Origin: Saccharomyces paradoxus
Lineage: Eukaryota > Ascomycota > Saccharomycetes > Saccharomycetales > Saccharomycetaceae
DNA length: 64,000 bases
Assembly (NCBI RefSeq): GCF_002079055.1
Contig: NC_047500.1
Location: 1-64,000 of the forward strand
Reading direction: 5' to 3'
The position numbers were made by a program, and so were the translations under genes. Of the stretch, positions 30,482-42,092 are shown piece by piece (within the stretch, counting starts at the first letter, position 1; every line of letters begins with the position of its first letter). The notes beneath the pieces were generated by a model, which was not told the DNA's origin, searched no databases, and saw nothing but the letters and a program-made list of their open reading frames with translations.

Positions 30482-33121
30482 TTATTGAAAATCAAGTTGT
30501 ATATCTTTAGAAAAGCACAAATCCCTGTAAAGCTGCAAATTGTCGGGCTTAATGTGTATAACAGCAGAATAGTCATCAAGAGCAGGTTTATAATCATCGA
30601 CATTGAGGACTTTTTCGTAAAATTTTTCGTCAACAGACACATGATCAGGAGCAATAAGAAGTGCTTCTGTTGTCATCTCGTCATTCTCATCGTCGCCATC
30701 ATCATCATCATCGTATACATCAGTGAAATCTTCTGCAATATCAACTAGTGGTTCTCCTATTACTTTTCTCATTGGTGGAATCTCACTACTTTCATGACTG
30801 ATAAAAATTGGATATTTTGAATACGAAAATGAATTCATTTTCTCTTCCAACTTTTGGCTTCTGTCAGATATTATGTGCAGGTAATGTTCATACAATTCTA
30901 ATTCTTGCTTTGGAGATGTATCTCTGTCTAAATCGGTAGTCTCAACTACCCTACCTTCAGCCTTTTCTAAACTCTTACTGGATGTGATCATCTTTAGCTT
31001 ATTATTCAGCCAACTTTGCTTCCTAGAAGTGAACGGCGACATAGCCTTGTCTTGTTTGGACAAAGCATTATGATATCTTCTTGTTGAATTCATATTATAT
31101 GCAAAGAGATCGCGAATCCAAGTTACTGATCTTGGCAGATAATATTCATTCCAGTAATTGTCAAAGGCACCAGGATAACCTCTTACGTTTTTTATAATTT
31201 TCTCTCTTGTCACATCATTACCTGTTGCAATAAGTTCTTCATTAATCAATTCTTTTACACTTTTGATGTTGTAATCATTCCACCAATGAGTATAGCTCCT
31301 TTTAGGCATATTAAGACTATAAGCATTATGCAAGTAGAAATCGGTATTCATTTCCCATAAAGAGGGAAATCCTTCTCTCCAGGAGTAGTGACCCAGGAAT
31401 AAATTAATCGCATCTTGCCTTTGTGCATCAACGAATGAATTACTGTAGAATCTTTTTATACTTTCGATCATATCCCTTGAATGGGAGCTCCACTGATTTA
31501 TTTTTCTATATGTCTCCATGGTGTTAACCAAATGCGAACCGCCATATTGTAATGCAATAGTATCTCCCAGATCATGAAACAATTCAGTTAGTATGTTGAC
31601 GATATCAGAGTCGTACTCTAAATAACTATTATCGATAATTCCTAAAGATTTGAGCTGGCAACCAAGTGCTCTCTTGCCAATGACGAATTGGGCGGCGTTG
31701 GTCCTATCAAGACAGTCGATACAATTACTTCGACATATTCCTTCCTGGATCTTTGTAGAAGCAAAGTCTGGACCATTATGAAATATTCCTGTCGTCGTGA
31801 CAGTGTTTACCGCGTACTTCTCTAAGAATTCAATAACACCTTGACCATCTTGTTTAGAAGCCCTGCTCATATCCCAAGAGGTGTAATCTAATTTCTTTAG
31901 TGTTGGTAAAAATTCATTCAGATAATCTATACATTGTTCAAATTCCCAGAGTAACTTAGTTTCTCTTGGCGTCTTTTCTTTGGTTTTAATTAAGTTCAGT
32001 ATTTGAATGGTTCCGCCACCATATCTTTGAAACAAGTTATCAAAATGCAACGCAGCCGGAGAAAAAAATGGATCTACCACATTGATTCTTATAGGTGGCT
32101 TTGTGGTTAAATTGGACGCATCCTGGGTCCAGTATAAGGGGATTGAGCCACGATGTTGTACAAAAGAAGTGTATCGATCACTATCAAAAAATCCAATTCC
32201 CGGTTGATGGAATGGAGTCAAAATCATATCTGTTACAATCTGTTCAGTTTCGACTTCGTTAGCAACATGTCCTTTATTGTTAACACCACGCTTTAGAAAG
32301 CGTGCACCAGCAAAATGGTGAGATCTTCTTGCGATTAAAGTAATATATATGGACTTACCCAAAACTGAAACATTAACCTGGTCAATAAATCCATGTATAA
32401 TGCATTGGAACCAATCAAAAACAGTGTCAATACAAGCAAAAATAGGAGATAATAAATTGTTATTCCAAACAAACATTTCGTTATAGTCGGTTATCCCGCA
32501 AGGTATTGTAATATCACATCGGTCAACCGCTTTTAATTTCTCTCGCAATATATTGGTTTGTAAAGTATTTGTGATATCGTAGGTATAACTGAAATAAAAG
32601 GTTTTTGTTAGGTCTAAATCCTTAAATATATTCAATAGCCTTGCCTCATCTGAACTTTTTTCAGGTTTTTTATAGTTGTTCGTAATAGGAATAATATCAA
32701 TACCATCAATGTGATAAATACCATGACCGCCAATCACTGCAACTTGGCTATACTTGGTAACCATTATTAAATAGTACCAACAGGTGAATTTAATGAATCC
32801 CAGAAGACCGTATCCTGTAATTTTCTTATGTAGACCATCTTCAGTTGCTTCTTCTAAACTTGCTAGTACATTCATGATTTCATTTCTAGTGAAGAAGACA
32901 TTATCCTCCAACACAGTTAATTCTCCACGGGGCACAGTAAGATCAATTTCTAGAATACGAAACATGGTTTCCCTTTTATTGCTTCCAACAATATACATTC
33001 GATCTTTGGTTTCGTATAACGTATATTTACCCATTACAAACTTAGAGGTCTTTCTCTGCTTAGACCCAGATGTGGTAAGTATACCTCCACCAAGGGTATG
33101 CTCCATTGCATCATTGTTCAT
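30482..33121 (-). CDS. FIG4: Phosphatidylinositol 3,5-bisphosphate phosphatase Fig4
   Basis: Fig4 is a Sac1-family phosphoinositide 5-phosphatase that works with Vac14 and the kinase Fab1 at the vacuole membrane, both activating Fab1 and turning over its product. The protein has 879 residues. The Sac domain occupies the N-terminal two thirds, and the catalytic CX5R(T/S) loop is visible as CIDCLDRTN, preceded by GICRSN. The C-terminal region contains an acidic run ([14 protein letters not shown]). No truncation is seen. It is divergent from LEM3. Confidence 0.96.
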   Translation of the reverse strand: MNNDAMEHTLGGGILTTSGSKQRKTSKFVMGKYTLYETKDRMYIVGSNKRETMFRILEIDLTVPRGELTVLEDNVFFTRNEIMNVLASLEEATEDGLHKKITGYGLLGFIKFTCWYYLIMVTKYSQVAVIGGHGIYHIDGIDIIPITNNYKKPEKSSDEARLLNIFKDLDLTKTFYFSYTYDITNTLQTNILREKLKAVDRCDITIPCGITDYNEMFVWNNNLLSPIFACIDTVFDWFQCIIHGFIDQVNVSVLGKSIYITLIARRSHHFAGARFLKRGVNNKGHVANEVETEQIVTDMILTPFHQPGIGFFDSDRYTSFVQHRGSIPLYWTQDASNLTTKPPIRINVVDPFFSPAALHFDNLFQRYGGGTIQILNLIKTKEKTPRETKLLWEFEQCIDYLNEFLPTLKKLDYTSWDMSRASKQDGQGVIEFLEKYAVNTVTTTGIFHNGPDFASTKIQEGICRSNCIDCLDRTNAAQFVIGKRALGCQLKSLGIIDNSYLEYDSDIVNILTELFHDLGDTIALQYGGSHLVNTMETYRKINQWSSHSRDMIESIKRFYSNSFVDAQRQDAINLFLGHYSWREGFPSLWEMNTDFYLHNAYSLNMPKRSYTHWWNDYNIKSVKELINEELIATGNDVTREKIIKNVRGYPGAFDNYWNEYYLPRSVTWIRDLFAYNMNSTRRYHNALSKQDKAMSPFTSRKQSWLNNKLKMITSSKSLEKAEGRVVETTDLDRDTSPKQELELYEHYLHIISDRSQKLEEKMNSFSYSKYPIFISHESSEIPPMRKVIGEPLVDIAEDFTDVYDDDDDGDDENDEMTTEALLIAPDHVSVDEKFYEKVLNVDDYKPALDDYSAVIHIKPDNLQLYRDLCFSKDIQLDFQ

Positions 33122-33689
33122 CCTTGTCCTGTTTCTTTTTTGCTTTGCGTTACGTTACTACGTTTCAAAACTAATTAATTTCAAACAATATCACAGCATT
33201 TACATTTCAGTAGTGCTCGGCTAAGTAGATGAGGACTATCGTAAAGAGACCAATAGAAGAGTTTGAAAAATTTACAAGAAATATATACATGTATATATAT
33301 ATATATATATATGTTTAATGCAATTGCAAGAGGTATTAACAAATCAGGAGGACAAGTAAATGAACGTGCTGCAATAAACCCAAATGGCGTAACGAGTGTA
33401 GTGCGCCTTAGTGACCACCGCAAGATAGTGCCAGTAACTAGTGTACAAGTGTGGCAAAATGCAAATGAGCGTTCTGGTAGTATGTGTCCAATGTTGTAGT
33501 GTCAACTTTGTCTGCCGTTCTGGTGGCTTTTGACAGTTGATTTTCCAACGATTATTATTATGCGCGAAATTAAAGAAAAGGAATCTTGTATGATGATAAA
33601 ATAAATAGATCAAATTAAATCATCAGTACAGACCAGAAAACAATTAAGTGTCCTTTTAGAAATACGAGAGGGTGGTAAAATATTGAAGA
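33122..33689. promoter_or_regulatory. FIG4-LEM3 divergent intergenic region
   Basis: This 568-bp divergent promoter contains a (TA)n run at 33292-33312. Short open frames within it have no recognisable product. Confidence 0.55.
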
Positions 33690-34934
33690 ATGGTAAATTT
33701 CGATTTGGGCCAAGTTGGTGAAGTATTCCGTAGAAAGGACAAAGGAGCTATAGTGTCCGGAGACAACCCAGAAGAAGAAGAAGACGTCGATGCTTCTGAG
33801 TTTGAAGAGGATGAAGTAAAGCCTGTGCGTACAAAGAATAGAAGACCCAAAGAGGATGCATTCACTCAACAAAGATTAGCGGCTATAAACCCGGTGTTAA
33901 CGCCGAGGACAGTTTTGCCTCTTTATCTGTTAATTGCTGTTGTATTTGTTATTGTAGGAGGGTGCATATTAGCACAGAACTCCAAAGTGGATGAAGTAAC
34001 CATATATTACCAGGACTGTATGACTAACGCGACCTCATCATGGAGCGACATCCCTTCTGAACATTGGCAATTTGTCTTTCACAAATATAAAACATATAAT
34101 ACTGCACCACAATGGAGGTTTGTGGATGATGAATCAGATGACTTCACAAAACAAAGAGGTACATGCCAAATCAGGTTCACTACTCCAAGTGATATGAAAA
34201 ATAACGTATATTTGAATTATGTGCTGGAAAAATTTGCTGCCAATCACAGAAGATATGTACTATCTTTTAGCGAAGATCAGATACGTGGGGAGGACGCCTC
34301 TTATGAGACGGTGCATGATGCAACCGGTATAAATTGTAAGCCACTATCTAAGAACGCCGATGGTAAAATATACTATCCATGTGGCCTAATTGCGAACTCA
34401 ATGTTCAACGACACGTTCCCCCTGCAGTTAACAAATGTAGGGGATACGTCTAACAACTATTCATTGACAAATAAAGGAATCAATTGGGAATCTGATAAAA
34501 AAAGGTACAAAAAAACCAAATACAATTATACACAGATAGCACCTCCACCATATTGGGAAAAGATGTATCCAGATGGATACAACGAGACGAATATTCCTGA
34601 TATTCAGGATTGGGAAGAGTTCCAAAACTGGATGAGGCCAGGTGCTTTTGATAAAATTACAAAACTGATCAGAATCAATAAAAACGATACTTTGCCAGCG
34701 GGTGAATACCAGTTGGATATCGGTCTGCATTGGCCAGTATTGGAGTTTAATGGTAAGAAGGGAATCTACTTGACTCACGGTTCTCACCTTGGCGGTAGAA
34801 ATCCATTTTTAGGTATAGTTTACCTGATTGGGGGCTGTATTTGTGCTGCCATGGCATTGATATTATTAACGTTTTGGCTCTTCGGCGGTAGAAAGATTGC
34901 TGATGCATCAAGTTTGTCATGGAATATGAAATAG
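33690..34934 (+). CDS. LEM3: Cdc50-family flippase subunit Lem3
   Basis: Lem3 (Ros3) is the noncatalytic beta subunit of the plasma-membrane P4-ATPases Dnf1 and Dnf2, required for their ER exit and for inward phospholipid translocation. The protein has 414 residues. A cytosolic acidic N terminus comes first, then one membrane span (VLPLYLLIAVVFVIVGGCI, about 70-90). A large extracytosolic domain with N-glycosylation sites and cysteines follows, then a second span (YLIGGCICAAMALILLTFW, about 377-396). This is the full CDC50 layout. It is divergent from FIG4 and convergent with KRE1. Confidence 0.97.
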   Translation: MVNFDLGQVGEVFRRKDKGAIVSGDNPEEEEDVDASEFEEDEVKPVRTKNRRPKEDAFTQQRLAAINPVLTPRTVLPLYLLIAVVFVIVGGCILAQNSKVDEVTIYYQDCMTNATSSWSDIPSEHWQFVFHKYKTYNTAPQWRFVDDESDDFTKQRGTCQIRFTTPSDMKNNVYLNYVLEKFAANHRRYVLSFSEDQIRGEDASYETVHDATGINCKPLSKNADGKIYYPCGLIANSMFNDTFPLQLTNVGDTSNNYSLTNKGINWESDKKRYKKTKYNYTQIAPPPYWEKMYPDGYNETNIPDIQDWEEFQNWMRPGAFDKITKLIRINKNDTLPAGEYQLDIGLHWPVLEFNGKKGIYLTHGSHLGGRNPFLGIVYLIGGCICAAMALILLTFWLFGGRKIADASSLSWNMK

Positions 34935-35039
34935 AAAAGGAGTGATGGTTTTCTTTATTTTTAACCCTGTAAAATATTTTTATTTTTTTATTTTTACTCT
35001 TATATATGTATATGTTTATGTTTATTTCTGAATAAAAAT

Positions 35040-35993
35040 TTATAAGAACCAAATTAAAACCGTTAATAGCCCACCCAAAATTGAAGTAAACGAACTCATA
35101 CCTAAATGCTGGGCCTCATTATGCGAAACTGTTTTCTTTATTGCAGATTTAATAACGCCTACAGTACCGGTTAAAGTACCCATCCCAATAGACCCCACGG
35201 AGGGAGAAGCGACTGTTACGTACTGGGAGGAGAAACGCTGGACAAAAGTAGTTTGCACAGTGATAGTGTTGCCCTGTCTAACAACGGTGACCCACATGGA
35301 CGTTGGCGCACGTGTGGTTGTGTAAGTGGAGGTTGTACCTTCAGTGATGGTAATGTATGAGTCAATAGATAGACTAGTGACAGCAGACACAGGAGGCTCT
35401 GTGAAGTCTGTGGAGGGGTCTGGCCTGGTGCCTGTTTCAGCTACTGCGCTCCCTGCCGATGTGGTCGTCTTTACACTGGAGGATGAACCAGACGAAGATA
35501 CAGACGAGGACACAGACGAGGACACAGACGAGGAGGCGGATGAAGTAGCACTGGTGCTAGAATGTGTGAACGTTTGAGTCAATGTAACTGTGGTACCCAA
35601 ATCGTTTGTCGTGGTAACTGTAGATAAATACAGTCCCGAAGACAACGATGAAGTTGCGGTAGGAACAGTGGTGGTTGTCTTACCAGTAGATGAGGTAGAA
35701 GTCGTCGTGGTTGGTAGCATAGTGGCTCTGTTGACTGTCTGAGTCAGAATGACGGTGGTTCCGACATCGTTAGTGGTAGTGAATACGGTAGTGAAGAAAC
35801 CTGTTTGAGCGGTAGTTGTGGCAGCAGCAGCAGCGGTGGCAGGGTCCCATATTGTGGTCTCCGTAACCAGGTCCCCTGCGACATTTGTTACTACTGTAAC
35901 CTGAGTTGTCACAGCTGCCATGACCGCAGCTGACCACAACGACAAAGAAAATAGCAGCGTAGCGAATGAATGTAATAGCGTGCGACGCATCAT
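35040..35993 (-). CDS. KRE1: Cell-wall GPI protein Kre1
   Basis: Kre1 is an O-mannosylated GPI-anchored wall protein involved in beta-1,6-glucan assembly, and is the membrane receptor for the K1 killer toxin. The protein has 317 residues. It has a signal peptide (LLFSLSLWSAAVMA), two similar Thr-rich blocks built on TTVVTTNDLGTTVTLTQT, and a Ser-rich tract (SSSVSSSVSSSVSSSGSSSS) at about 155-175. A hydrophobic C-terminal GPI signal completes it. It is a few residues longer than the 313 I recall for S288C, probably in the Ser tract. It is convergent with LEM3. Confidence 0.96.
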   Translation of the reverse strand: MMRRTLLHSFATLLFSLSLWSAAVMAAVTTQVTVVTNVAGDLVTETTIWDPATAAAAATTTAQTGFFTTVFTTTNDVGTTVILTQTVNRATMLPTTTTSTSSTGKTTTTVPTATSSLSSGLYLSTVTTTNDLGTTVTLTQTFTHSSTSATSSASSSVSSSVSSSVSSSGSSSSVKTTTSAGSAVAETGTRPDPSTDFTEPPVSAVTSLSIDSYITITEGTTSTYTTTRAPTSMWVTVVRQGNTITVQTTFVQRFSSQYVTVASPSVGSIGMGTLTGTVGVIKSAIKKTVSHNEAQHLGMSSFTSILGGLLTVLIWFL

Positions 35994-36455
35994 TTTTTTT
36001 TTTGATTGTCTTGCAGAAGTTGAAGAGGTCTTTACTGTAGCATATACAAGTGCTTAATTCTTGATTTTTATTTTCTTTTTTTCATAATACACGTTATAGA
36101 AAAAGCCCCATTCTCGCTTTATGAAAAACGCGATATCACCATACACGCTGAGGGAGGGGGATACAAGGTGAAGAATGTACGCAATAAGGCGAAGTATATG
36201 GCACAATTGAGCAGTAAAAGTGTTAAAATATAGTGATATATATATATATATAATACGAGAGTACCAACTATTATGATCTTTTAATGCCCTCTTTCCGTTG
36301 AGATATTCATAATAGTAACCGTCACGGAACTGTCGCTTTATACGGCGAGAGGATTATTTAGTTCCTAATTTATATTAGATAAAGAAGATAATAAACATGA
36401 GGGATGCTGTAAATGAAAGTGAAATAACTGCTAGCTAGAAGAGCGGTAAGCAGCA
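35994..36455. promoter_or_regulatory. KRE1-VNX1 divergent intergenic region
   Basis: This 462-bp spacer contains a (TA)n run at 36237-36252. No gene is supported. Confidence 0.55.
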
Positions 36456-39182
36456 ATGGCCAAAAATAACCACATTTCTGCCAGTGGTAACAGTACCTCT
36501 GGAGACCATCGTCTTAAAGAGGAGGTTCTGACCCCAACTACATCTGCCTCGACTCCTCATAGAATATTTAGCGTGGACGATGATCCAAAGGAGATCCAAA
36601 ACGATATCAGGTATCTTGAGGGTCTACATGAAGGGTTGAAGTTCGCCCTGCATGCCAATAAATCCAAGCGATCTGTGAGCTCGCAATCACCAATCGTACA
36701 TAGCAGCAACAACACGCTGCACCACCACGAGCACCAACAACACTTGCCGCCCACACTAGAGTCGCTATCCTCCAAGTCGCACTCTGTGCCAGACTTAAAT
36801 ACAGCTACTCCCAGCTCTCCAAAACGAATGCATTCATCTATCCGGGAATTACCTCATGATGACAATGATGACGAGGACGCCAATGATGATAGTCGGTTCA
36901 TTATACACGACTCGCACGGCCATGATTTACTTATAGACGAGATCAATTGCCAGTCGCCTTCACACTTGGAAAACAATGATCAGGCGTCTAATGCTTCGTC
37001 CACAGAGTCATTCACTTTACGAGAAAGACAGGACGCCATCAACGAGACCCACCCCTTCGGTATCAGGATATGGAAGCCTGCTTTATATAAGAAACACCGT
37101 TCAGTTCAAAGAACCGCGGCGCAAGACATTCACGAGACTCAGTTGAAGACTATTACCTGGGAGGTGACTTGTTCCAATGTGCTATGGTTTATTTTGTTCG
37201 GTTTCCCCATTGCGATACTCTTCTACTCGGCGGCTATTGTGGTATTTTTACTAGGCGGCGGAGGACTGGTAACGAACTCTGCGAAGGAGTACTCCAAGTG
37301 TCTGTATAAACTCGCCAATTATTTCCTTTGGCCTTTTGGCAAAATGGTATACTTGTTGCAGGACGAGCAATATTTACAAGAAGATAAGGATGAAGGTATT
37401 AGTATGCAGCAATTCTACAATTGGGTGACTTCATACTCCAACAGGCTGGTCTTCCACCAGTCTCAGGCCAAGTTTCAGCAAAGAGAGGACCATCCGGCCC
37501 CTGCAACGGAATCTTCGTCTTTGATGCCGCCCGCTAACACAACAGCAACACCGCTTAACTCGAACCATCCATCATATAATTCTATTAGACACGAAATTCC
37601 GCACGCAGCGGCTCAAAGACGGTACTTTGGGAGAGGAAAATGGAGCTGGGGTCGTGTTCTTTTCTATACAATCTTCCATCTCGTCTTGCAACCCATCCTT
37701 GCCGTCTTATCTCTTTGCCTCTGGCTCCTGGTGTTTACCATTCCCATGAGTAATGTTCTTTGGCAAATTATGTATCATTGCAGAAGGCATCCGCTTGCAC
37801 TAGGCTTCAAATATGTCGAGAACTCCTCCCAATCGCACGAAAATGAAATAACCCAGCAGCAATTGAACAAAAATATCCTCTTATGTACGTTCCGTGCCGC
37901 TGGCTGGCATTACTACAAGTACACAGTTGATGGTACAAATGTTATTGTTGTGAATTTAATATCCATCGTTTTCTTTACAATTTTCGACTTTTATGTTTTG
38001 AAAAATTTCCTGCATTGGAAAACGTGGTTCACGTACGAATCCTCAATATTCATTCTTTGTTTGACATCCACCATCCCACTAGCATTTTACATTGGACAAG
38101 CAGTCGCATCGATCTCTGCTCAAACTTCCATGGGTGTCGGTGCTGTCATTAATGCATTTTTCTCGACCATTGTGGAAATTTTCTTGTACTGCGTTGCATT
38201 GCAACAAAAAAAGGGTCTTCTAGTGGAAGGATCCATGATTGGTTCCATTCTAGGTGCCGTTCTATTATTACCAGGTTTGTCCATGTGCGGTGGTGCTCTA
38301 AATAGGAAAACTCAAAGATACAACCCTGCTAGCGCTGGTGTCTCTTCCGCATTGTTAATATTTTCCATGATTGTAATGTTTGTCCCCACCGTTTTATACG
38401 AGATATATGGCGGCTACTCGGTAAACTGTGCAGACGGTGCTAACGACCGTGACTGTACTTTCTCGCATCCTCCCCTGAAGTTCAACCGTTTATTCTCCCA
38501 TGTCATTCAACCTATGTCCATATCTTGTGCCATTGTTCTCTTCTGTGCTTATATCATTGGCTTGTGGTTCACCCTTAGAACACATGCAAAGATGATTTGG
38601 CAATTGCCTATTGCGGACCCAACCTCGACCGCACCAGAACAACAGGAACAAAATTCTCACGATGCACCCAATTGGTCAAGAAGCAAGTCTACTTGTATTT
38701 TACTTATGTCTACGCTCCTGTACGCAATAATTGCAGAAATCCTTGTTTCCTGTGTTGATGCTGTCCTAGAAGATATTCCCTCCTTGAATCCAAAGTTTCT
38801 AGGTCTCACCATTTTTGCTCTGGTCCCCAATACGACAGAGTTTTTGAATGCCATTTCATTTGCCATCCATGGTAATGTAGCGTTATCAATGGAAATCGGT
38901 AGTGCTTATGCTTTACAGGTTTGTCTTTTACAAATCCCATCCTTAGTCATTTATTCCATTTTCTATACGTGGAATGTTAAAAAGTCGATGATTAATATCA
39001 GAACACAGATGTTCCCATTAGTCTTTCCCCGTTGGGACATATTTGGTGCTATGACGAGTGTTTTCATGTTCACCTATTTGTATGCTGAGGGTAAAAGTAA
39101 CTATTTCAAGGGTTCCATGTTGATATTACTATATATCATTATTGTTGTAGGATTCTACTTCCAGGGAGCTCTTTCGGAGTAG
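36456..39182 (+). CDS. VNX1: Vacuolar Na+/H+ exchanger Vnx1
   Basis: Vnx1 is a low-affinity vacuolar monovalent cation/H+ antiporter of the CAX superfamily (type II). The protein has 908 residues. A long, hydrophilic N terminus rich in His, Ser and Asp (about 1-210) precedes multiple membrane spans. The conserved N-terminal exchanger repeat includes VGAVINAFFSTIVEIFLY, and the C-terminal repeat includes ALVPNTTEFLNAISFAIHGNVALSMEIGSA. These carry the acidic residues of the CAX signature, with Glu in VEIF and TEFL. It is complete and full length as I recall. Confidence 0.95.
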   Translation: MAKNNHISASGNSTSGDHRLKEEVLTPTTSASTPHRIFSVDDDPKEIQNDIRYLEGLHEGLKFALHANKSKRSVSSQSPIVHSSNNTLHHHEHQQHLPPTLESLSSKSHSVPDLNTATPSSPKRMHSSIRELPHDDNDDEDANDDSRFIIHDSHGHDLLIDEINCQSPSHLENNDQASNASSTESFTLRERQDAINETHPFGIRIWKPALYKKHRSVQRTAAQDIHETQLKTITWEVTCSNVLWFILFGFPIAILFYSAAIVVFLLGGGGLVTNSAKEYSKCLYKLANYFLWPFGKMVYLLQDEQYLQEDKDEGISMQQFYNWVTSYSNRLVFHQSQAKFQQREDHPAPATESSSLMPPANTTATPLNSNHPSYNSIRHEIPHAAAQRRYFGRGKWSWGRVLFYTIFHLVLQPILAVLSLCLWLLVFTIPMSNVLWQIMYHCRRHPLALGFKYVENSSQSHENEITQQQLNKNILLCTFRAAGWHYYKYTVDGTNVIVVNLISIVFFTIFDFYVLKNFLHWKTWFTYESSIFILCLTSTIPLAFYIGQAVASISAQTSMGVGAVINAFFSTIVEIFLYCVALQQKKGLLVEGSMIGSILGAVLLLPGLSMCGGALNRKTQRYNPASAGVSSALLIFSMIVMFVPTVLYEIYGGYSVNCADGANDRDCTFSHPPLKFNRLFSHVIQPMSISCAIVLFCAYIIGLWFTLRTHAKMIWQLPIADPTSTAPEQQEQNSHDAPNWSRSKSTCILLMSTLLYAIIAEILVSCVDAVLEDIPSLNPKFLGLTIFALVPNTTEFLNAISFAIHGNVALSMEIGSAYALQVCLLQIPSLVIYSIFYTWNVKKSMINIRTQMFPLVFPRWDIFGAMTSVFMFTYLYAEGKSNYFKGSMLILLYIIIVVGFYFQGALSE

Positions 39183-39459
39183 AAAGCAACTGTCCCCGCT
39201 TTTCACCTGGATACCTACCAATTTTTCTTTTTCTTATATCTTTGTATTGTTTGTCTTTCTTATTACTTTTTATTCTATATAGTCTTTAGTTAATTAATTA
39301 CCCGCAACGATCATTAACACCTCTTAAATTGATCTACTCACAATTGGGTTGTTCTTATACTTAGAGAGGTGCGTTCCTCGAAATAACTCGAATCAAGCCC
39401 ACACCTGCTCCCTTTTTTATTTCTCCGTCAACTGCACTGTAGAATCCTTTTCTGGTCTC

Positions 39460-40314
39460 ATGTTGTGGAAAGTTTCTAAGATGTTCTTGGGTGGCTTGGT
39501 AGCGCTAACAACAATATCGGTTGCGACCCTTTATCACTACCAAAATCGCCTAGTCTACCCATCATGGGCTCAAGGCGCCAGGAATCATGTTGACACTCCT
39601 GATTCCCGTGGAATTCCTTATGAAAAGCTAACCCTAATTACACAAGACCACATTAAACTCGAGGCATGGGATATCAAGAATGAAAACTCAACAAGCACGG
39701 TGCTAATCTTATGTCCTAATGCTGGTAATATAGGATACTTCATACCAATAATTGACATTTTCTATCGCCAATTTGGAATGAGTGTCTTTATTTATTCGTA
39801 TCGCGGTTATGGTAATTCAGAAGGTTCACCTAGCGAAGAAGGTTTGAAATTGGACGCTGATTGTGTCATATCGCATCTATCAACTGATTCATTCCATTCA
39901 AAGAGGAAACTGGTACTGTATGGCAGATCTTTGGGTGGCGCTAATGCTCTTTACATTGCTTCGAAATTTCGGGATTTGTGCGATGGCGTTATGCTAGAGA
40001 ATACATTTTTAAGTATTCGAAAGGTTATTCCATATATTTTCCCCCTTTTAAAACGTTTCACACTTTTATGTCACGAAATCTGGAATTCGGAAGGTCTTAT
40101 AGGGAGCTGTAGGCCAGAGACGCCATTTTTGTTTTTAAGCGGGTTGAAGGATGAAATTGTTCCACCCTTCCATATGAGGAAGCTGTACGAAACATGCCCT
40201 AGTACCGACAAGAAAATTTTCGAATTTCCACTTGGTTCACACAATGACACCATTATTCAAGATGGGTATTGGGATATAATAAGAGATTTTCTAATAGAGA
40301 AGGGTTTTATCTAA
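39460..40314 (+). CDS. YNL320W: Alpha/beta hydrolase, ABHD13/Bem46-like
   Basis: This protein of unknown cellular role resembles the Bem46/ABHD13 serine hydrolase family. It has 284 residues from the ATG at 39460 (MLWKVSKMF). The open frame continues upstream to 39349, but that extension looks like untranslated leader. A membrane anchor lies at the N terminus (GGLVALTTISVATLY). The nucleophile elbow GRSLGG (Ser) is present, with the acid in SGLKDEIVP and the His in GSHND, so the catalytic triad is complete. The substrate is unknown. It is convergent with HXT14. Confidence 0.92.
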   Translation: MLWKVSKMFLGGLVALTTISVATLYHYQNRLVYPSWAQGARNHVDTPDSRGIPYEKLTLITQDHIKLEAWDIKNENSTSTVLILCPNAGNIGYFIPIIDIFYRQFGMSVFIYSYRGYGNSEGSPSEEGLKLDADCVISHLSTDSFHSKRKLVLYGRSLGGANALYIASKFRDLCDGVMLENTFLSIRKVIPYIFPLLKRFTLLCHEIWNSEGLIGSCRPETPFLFLSGLKDEIVPPFHMRKLYETCPSTDKKIFEFPLGSHNDTIIQDGYWDIIRDFLIEKGFI

Positions 40315-40469
40315 AAGCGATCATCAAAAATATTTGATAGATTTATATTACTTCACTGTATGTAAAGAAAATGTGGTTAATACTTACTACCACTTAGTCA
40401 CTGGTGGTTATTTATTATGAAAACAAAAAAATGCACTTTGCTACTTCTCCTGTTTGTGTTATGTAGTAC

Positions 40470-42092
40470 CTACTCCGGTTCAAATATTTTATTGATCTCT
40501 TGCTCATTCTTTTTCCTTGTTTCCGGTACTAGTATCCAACTGAATATAATCAATGCTAATAGACAGGCGGCAAATACATATCCTAGTTTGAAATCAATTT
40601 TGGATACAACCATTGGCGTTAAGAACGAGATCAAGAAATTGAACATCCAATTGACAAATGTGCAAATAGCCATTGAGATGGCCCTGGTTCTCAACGGGAA
40701 CAATTCGGACACTAGCACAAACGTGACTGGACCCAATGTTATTGCAAACCAGAAAATAAAACAACAAGTTACAATAATTAAAACAATGTTCGAGAAGTCC
40801 GTCTCTCTTCCAAATGTCCCCACAGTAGCATATGTCATCATGTAAAATAATAGATTTGTCGAGCCATATAATAGGCATGTCTTGCGGCCCCATTTCTCCA
40901 CGTAATAAATACCTAATATCGTAGAAAGGAAGTTAACACTCGACAGCATTATTGAAGTGATATAAGGATCCTTGATCCCGACACCCTTGAAAACAGACGT
41001 TCCATAATAAAAGAAGTAATTTATTCCGGACAGCTGTTGAAATGCCATTATCATCATACCAATAACCAGTCTCAACCCCAACTTTGGTTTTCCTATAATG
41101 AACTCAAAGGGGTTTTTTTTAACTAAGCTTTGATTTTTTGATTCGTTGTTAGCTTCCTCGTTATTATAGTTATTTTCCATTAGGTCATCGATAAATTCAA
41201 TGACCATGCTATCCGTCGCAGGGATGCCATTCATTCTGGCAAAAGAATATTTGGCAGAGGGCACATCATTTTTGATTTTTGCCAAGTACTGTGGTGATTC
41301 AGGAACGTAAACAAGTGACATTCCAATTATAACTGCCCAAATGTATCCTAAGAATAAAGGCAATTGCCAGGCTATATTTTGTGTAGGGTCTTTATAGCAT
41401 TTCTCGCATATAAAGTTCAGAATATTTCCCATAAGTATACCAAATGTCACAATCAATTGGTATGTAGATACCATTGAGCCTCTAATCTTTAGTGGAGAAT
41501 TCTCAGAGAGAAACATTGGCACCAATACAGTAGTAATGCCCACACCGATTCCCGTTATAGATCTTCCCAAAGTTAAAAAATACCACCTTCCATAGGAGAG
41601 AATTTGGATGGTTATACCGATGCAATAAACTACCAAGGCAAACCATATCCCAGCTTTCCTACCGACCCAATCACCAACTTTTGATAGAGTTAGAGCCCCC
41701 ACGCCACAACTGATATTAAAAATGCTGATAATCAGACCTATTTGCAAATCTGTCAGTTGTTTGGTAGACACAAAAATTGTCTCATCATCATTGATAAATT
41801 TAGCTGTGCCAAATTTTTCTTGAAAGCTAACCATATTTGTCATTCCACCGATGGTTCCAATGTCCCATCCAAAGATAAAACCACCAAGGGAGATTACCAA
41901 ACACAACAAAATGGGAATATGCAGACTAGCAGTATGGCTAACTTTTGTTGTTTGGCCTTCTTCATTTTCTTCCTTATCATCTAGATACTTGATTGTAACA
42001 TTATAATCTCTTCCACCATCTGCATCAAGCTCATTGTTGTGGAAATGTGAAATATACCCTGAGCTATGTTGATACGGAATCTGAGCAGTCAT
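40470..42092 (-). CDS. HXT14: Hexose-transporter family protein Hxt14
   Basis: This is a major facilitator sugar porter with twelve predicted membrane spans and 540 residues. Family motifs are visible: FGWDIGTIGG in span 1, LSKVGDWVGRKAGIW after span 2, GRSITGIGVG, and VPESPQYLAK. FQQLSGINYFFYYG and VPETRKK come later. It diverges from the main HXT1-7 group and is described as having weak or atypical substrate use, with galactose or arsenite sometimes mentioned. It is intact here. The 3' half is overlapped on the opposite strand by a dubious open frame. Confidence 0.95.
   Translation of the reverse strand: MTAQIPYQHSSGYISHFHNNELDADGGRDYNVTIKYLDDKEENEEGQTTKVSHTASLHIPILLCLVISLGGFIFGWDIGTIGGMTNMVSFQEKFGTAKFINDDETIFVSTKQLTDLQIGLIISIFNISCGVGALTLSKVGDWVGRKAGIWFALVVYCIGITIQILSYGRWYFLTLGRSITGIGVGITTVLVPMFLSENSPLKIRGSMVSTYQLIVTFGILMGNILNFICEKCYKDPTQNIAWQLPLFLGYIWAVIIGMSLVYVPESPQYLAKIKNDVPSAKYSFARMNGIPATDSMVIEFIDDLMENNYNNEEANNESKNQSLVKKNPFEFIIGKPKLGLRLVIGMMIMAFQQLSGINYFFYYGTSVFKGVGIKDPYITSIMLSSVNFLSTILGIYYVEKWGRKTCLLYGSTNLLFYMMTYATVGTFGRETDFSNIVLIIVTCCFIFWFAITLGPVTFVLVSELFPLRTRAISMAICTFVNWMFNFLISFLTPMVVSKIDFKLGYVFAACLLALIIFSWILVPETRKKNEQEINKIFEPE

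Noticed and set aside
32784-33224. 146-codon plus-strand ORF overlapping the 5' end of FIG4
   Set aside because: It is antisense to FIG4 with no recognisable domain, and corresponds to a position usually called dubious.
40417-40845. 142-codon plus-strand ORF overlapping the 3' end of HXT14
   Set aside because: It is a shadow of a conserved membrane protein gene. Its hydrophobic character mirrors the opposite strand.
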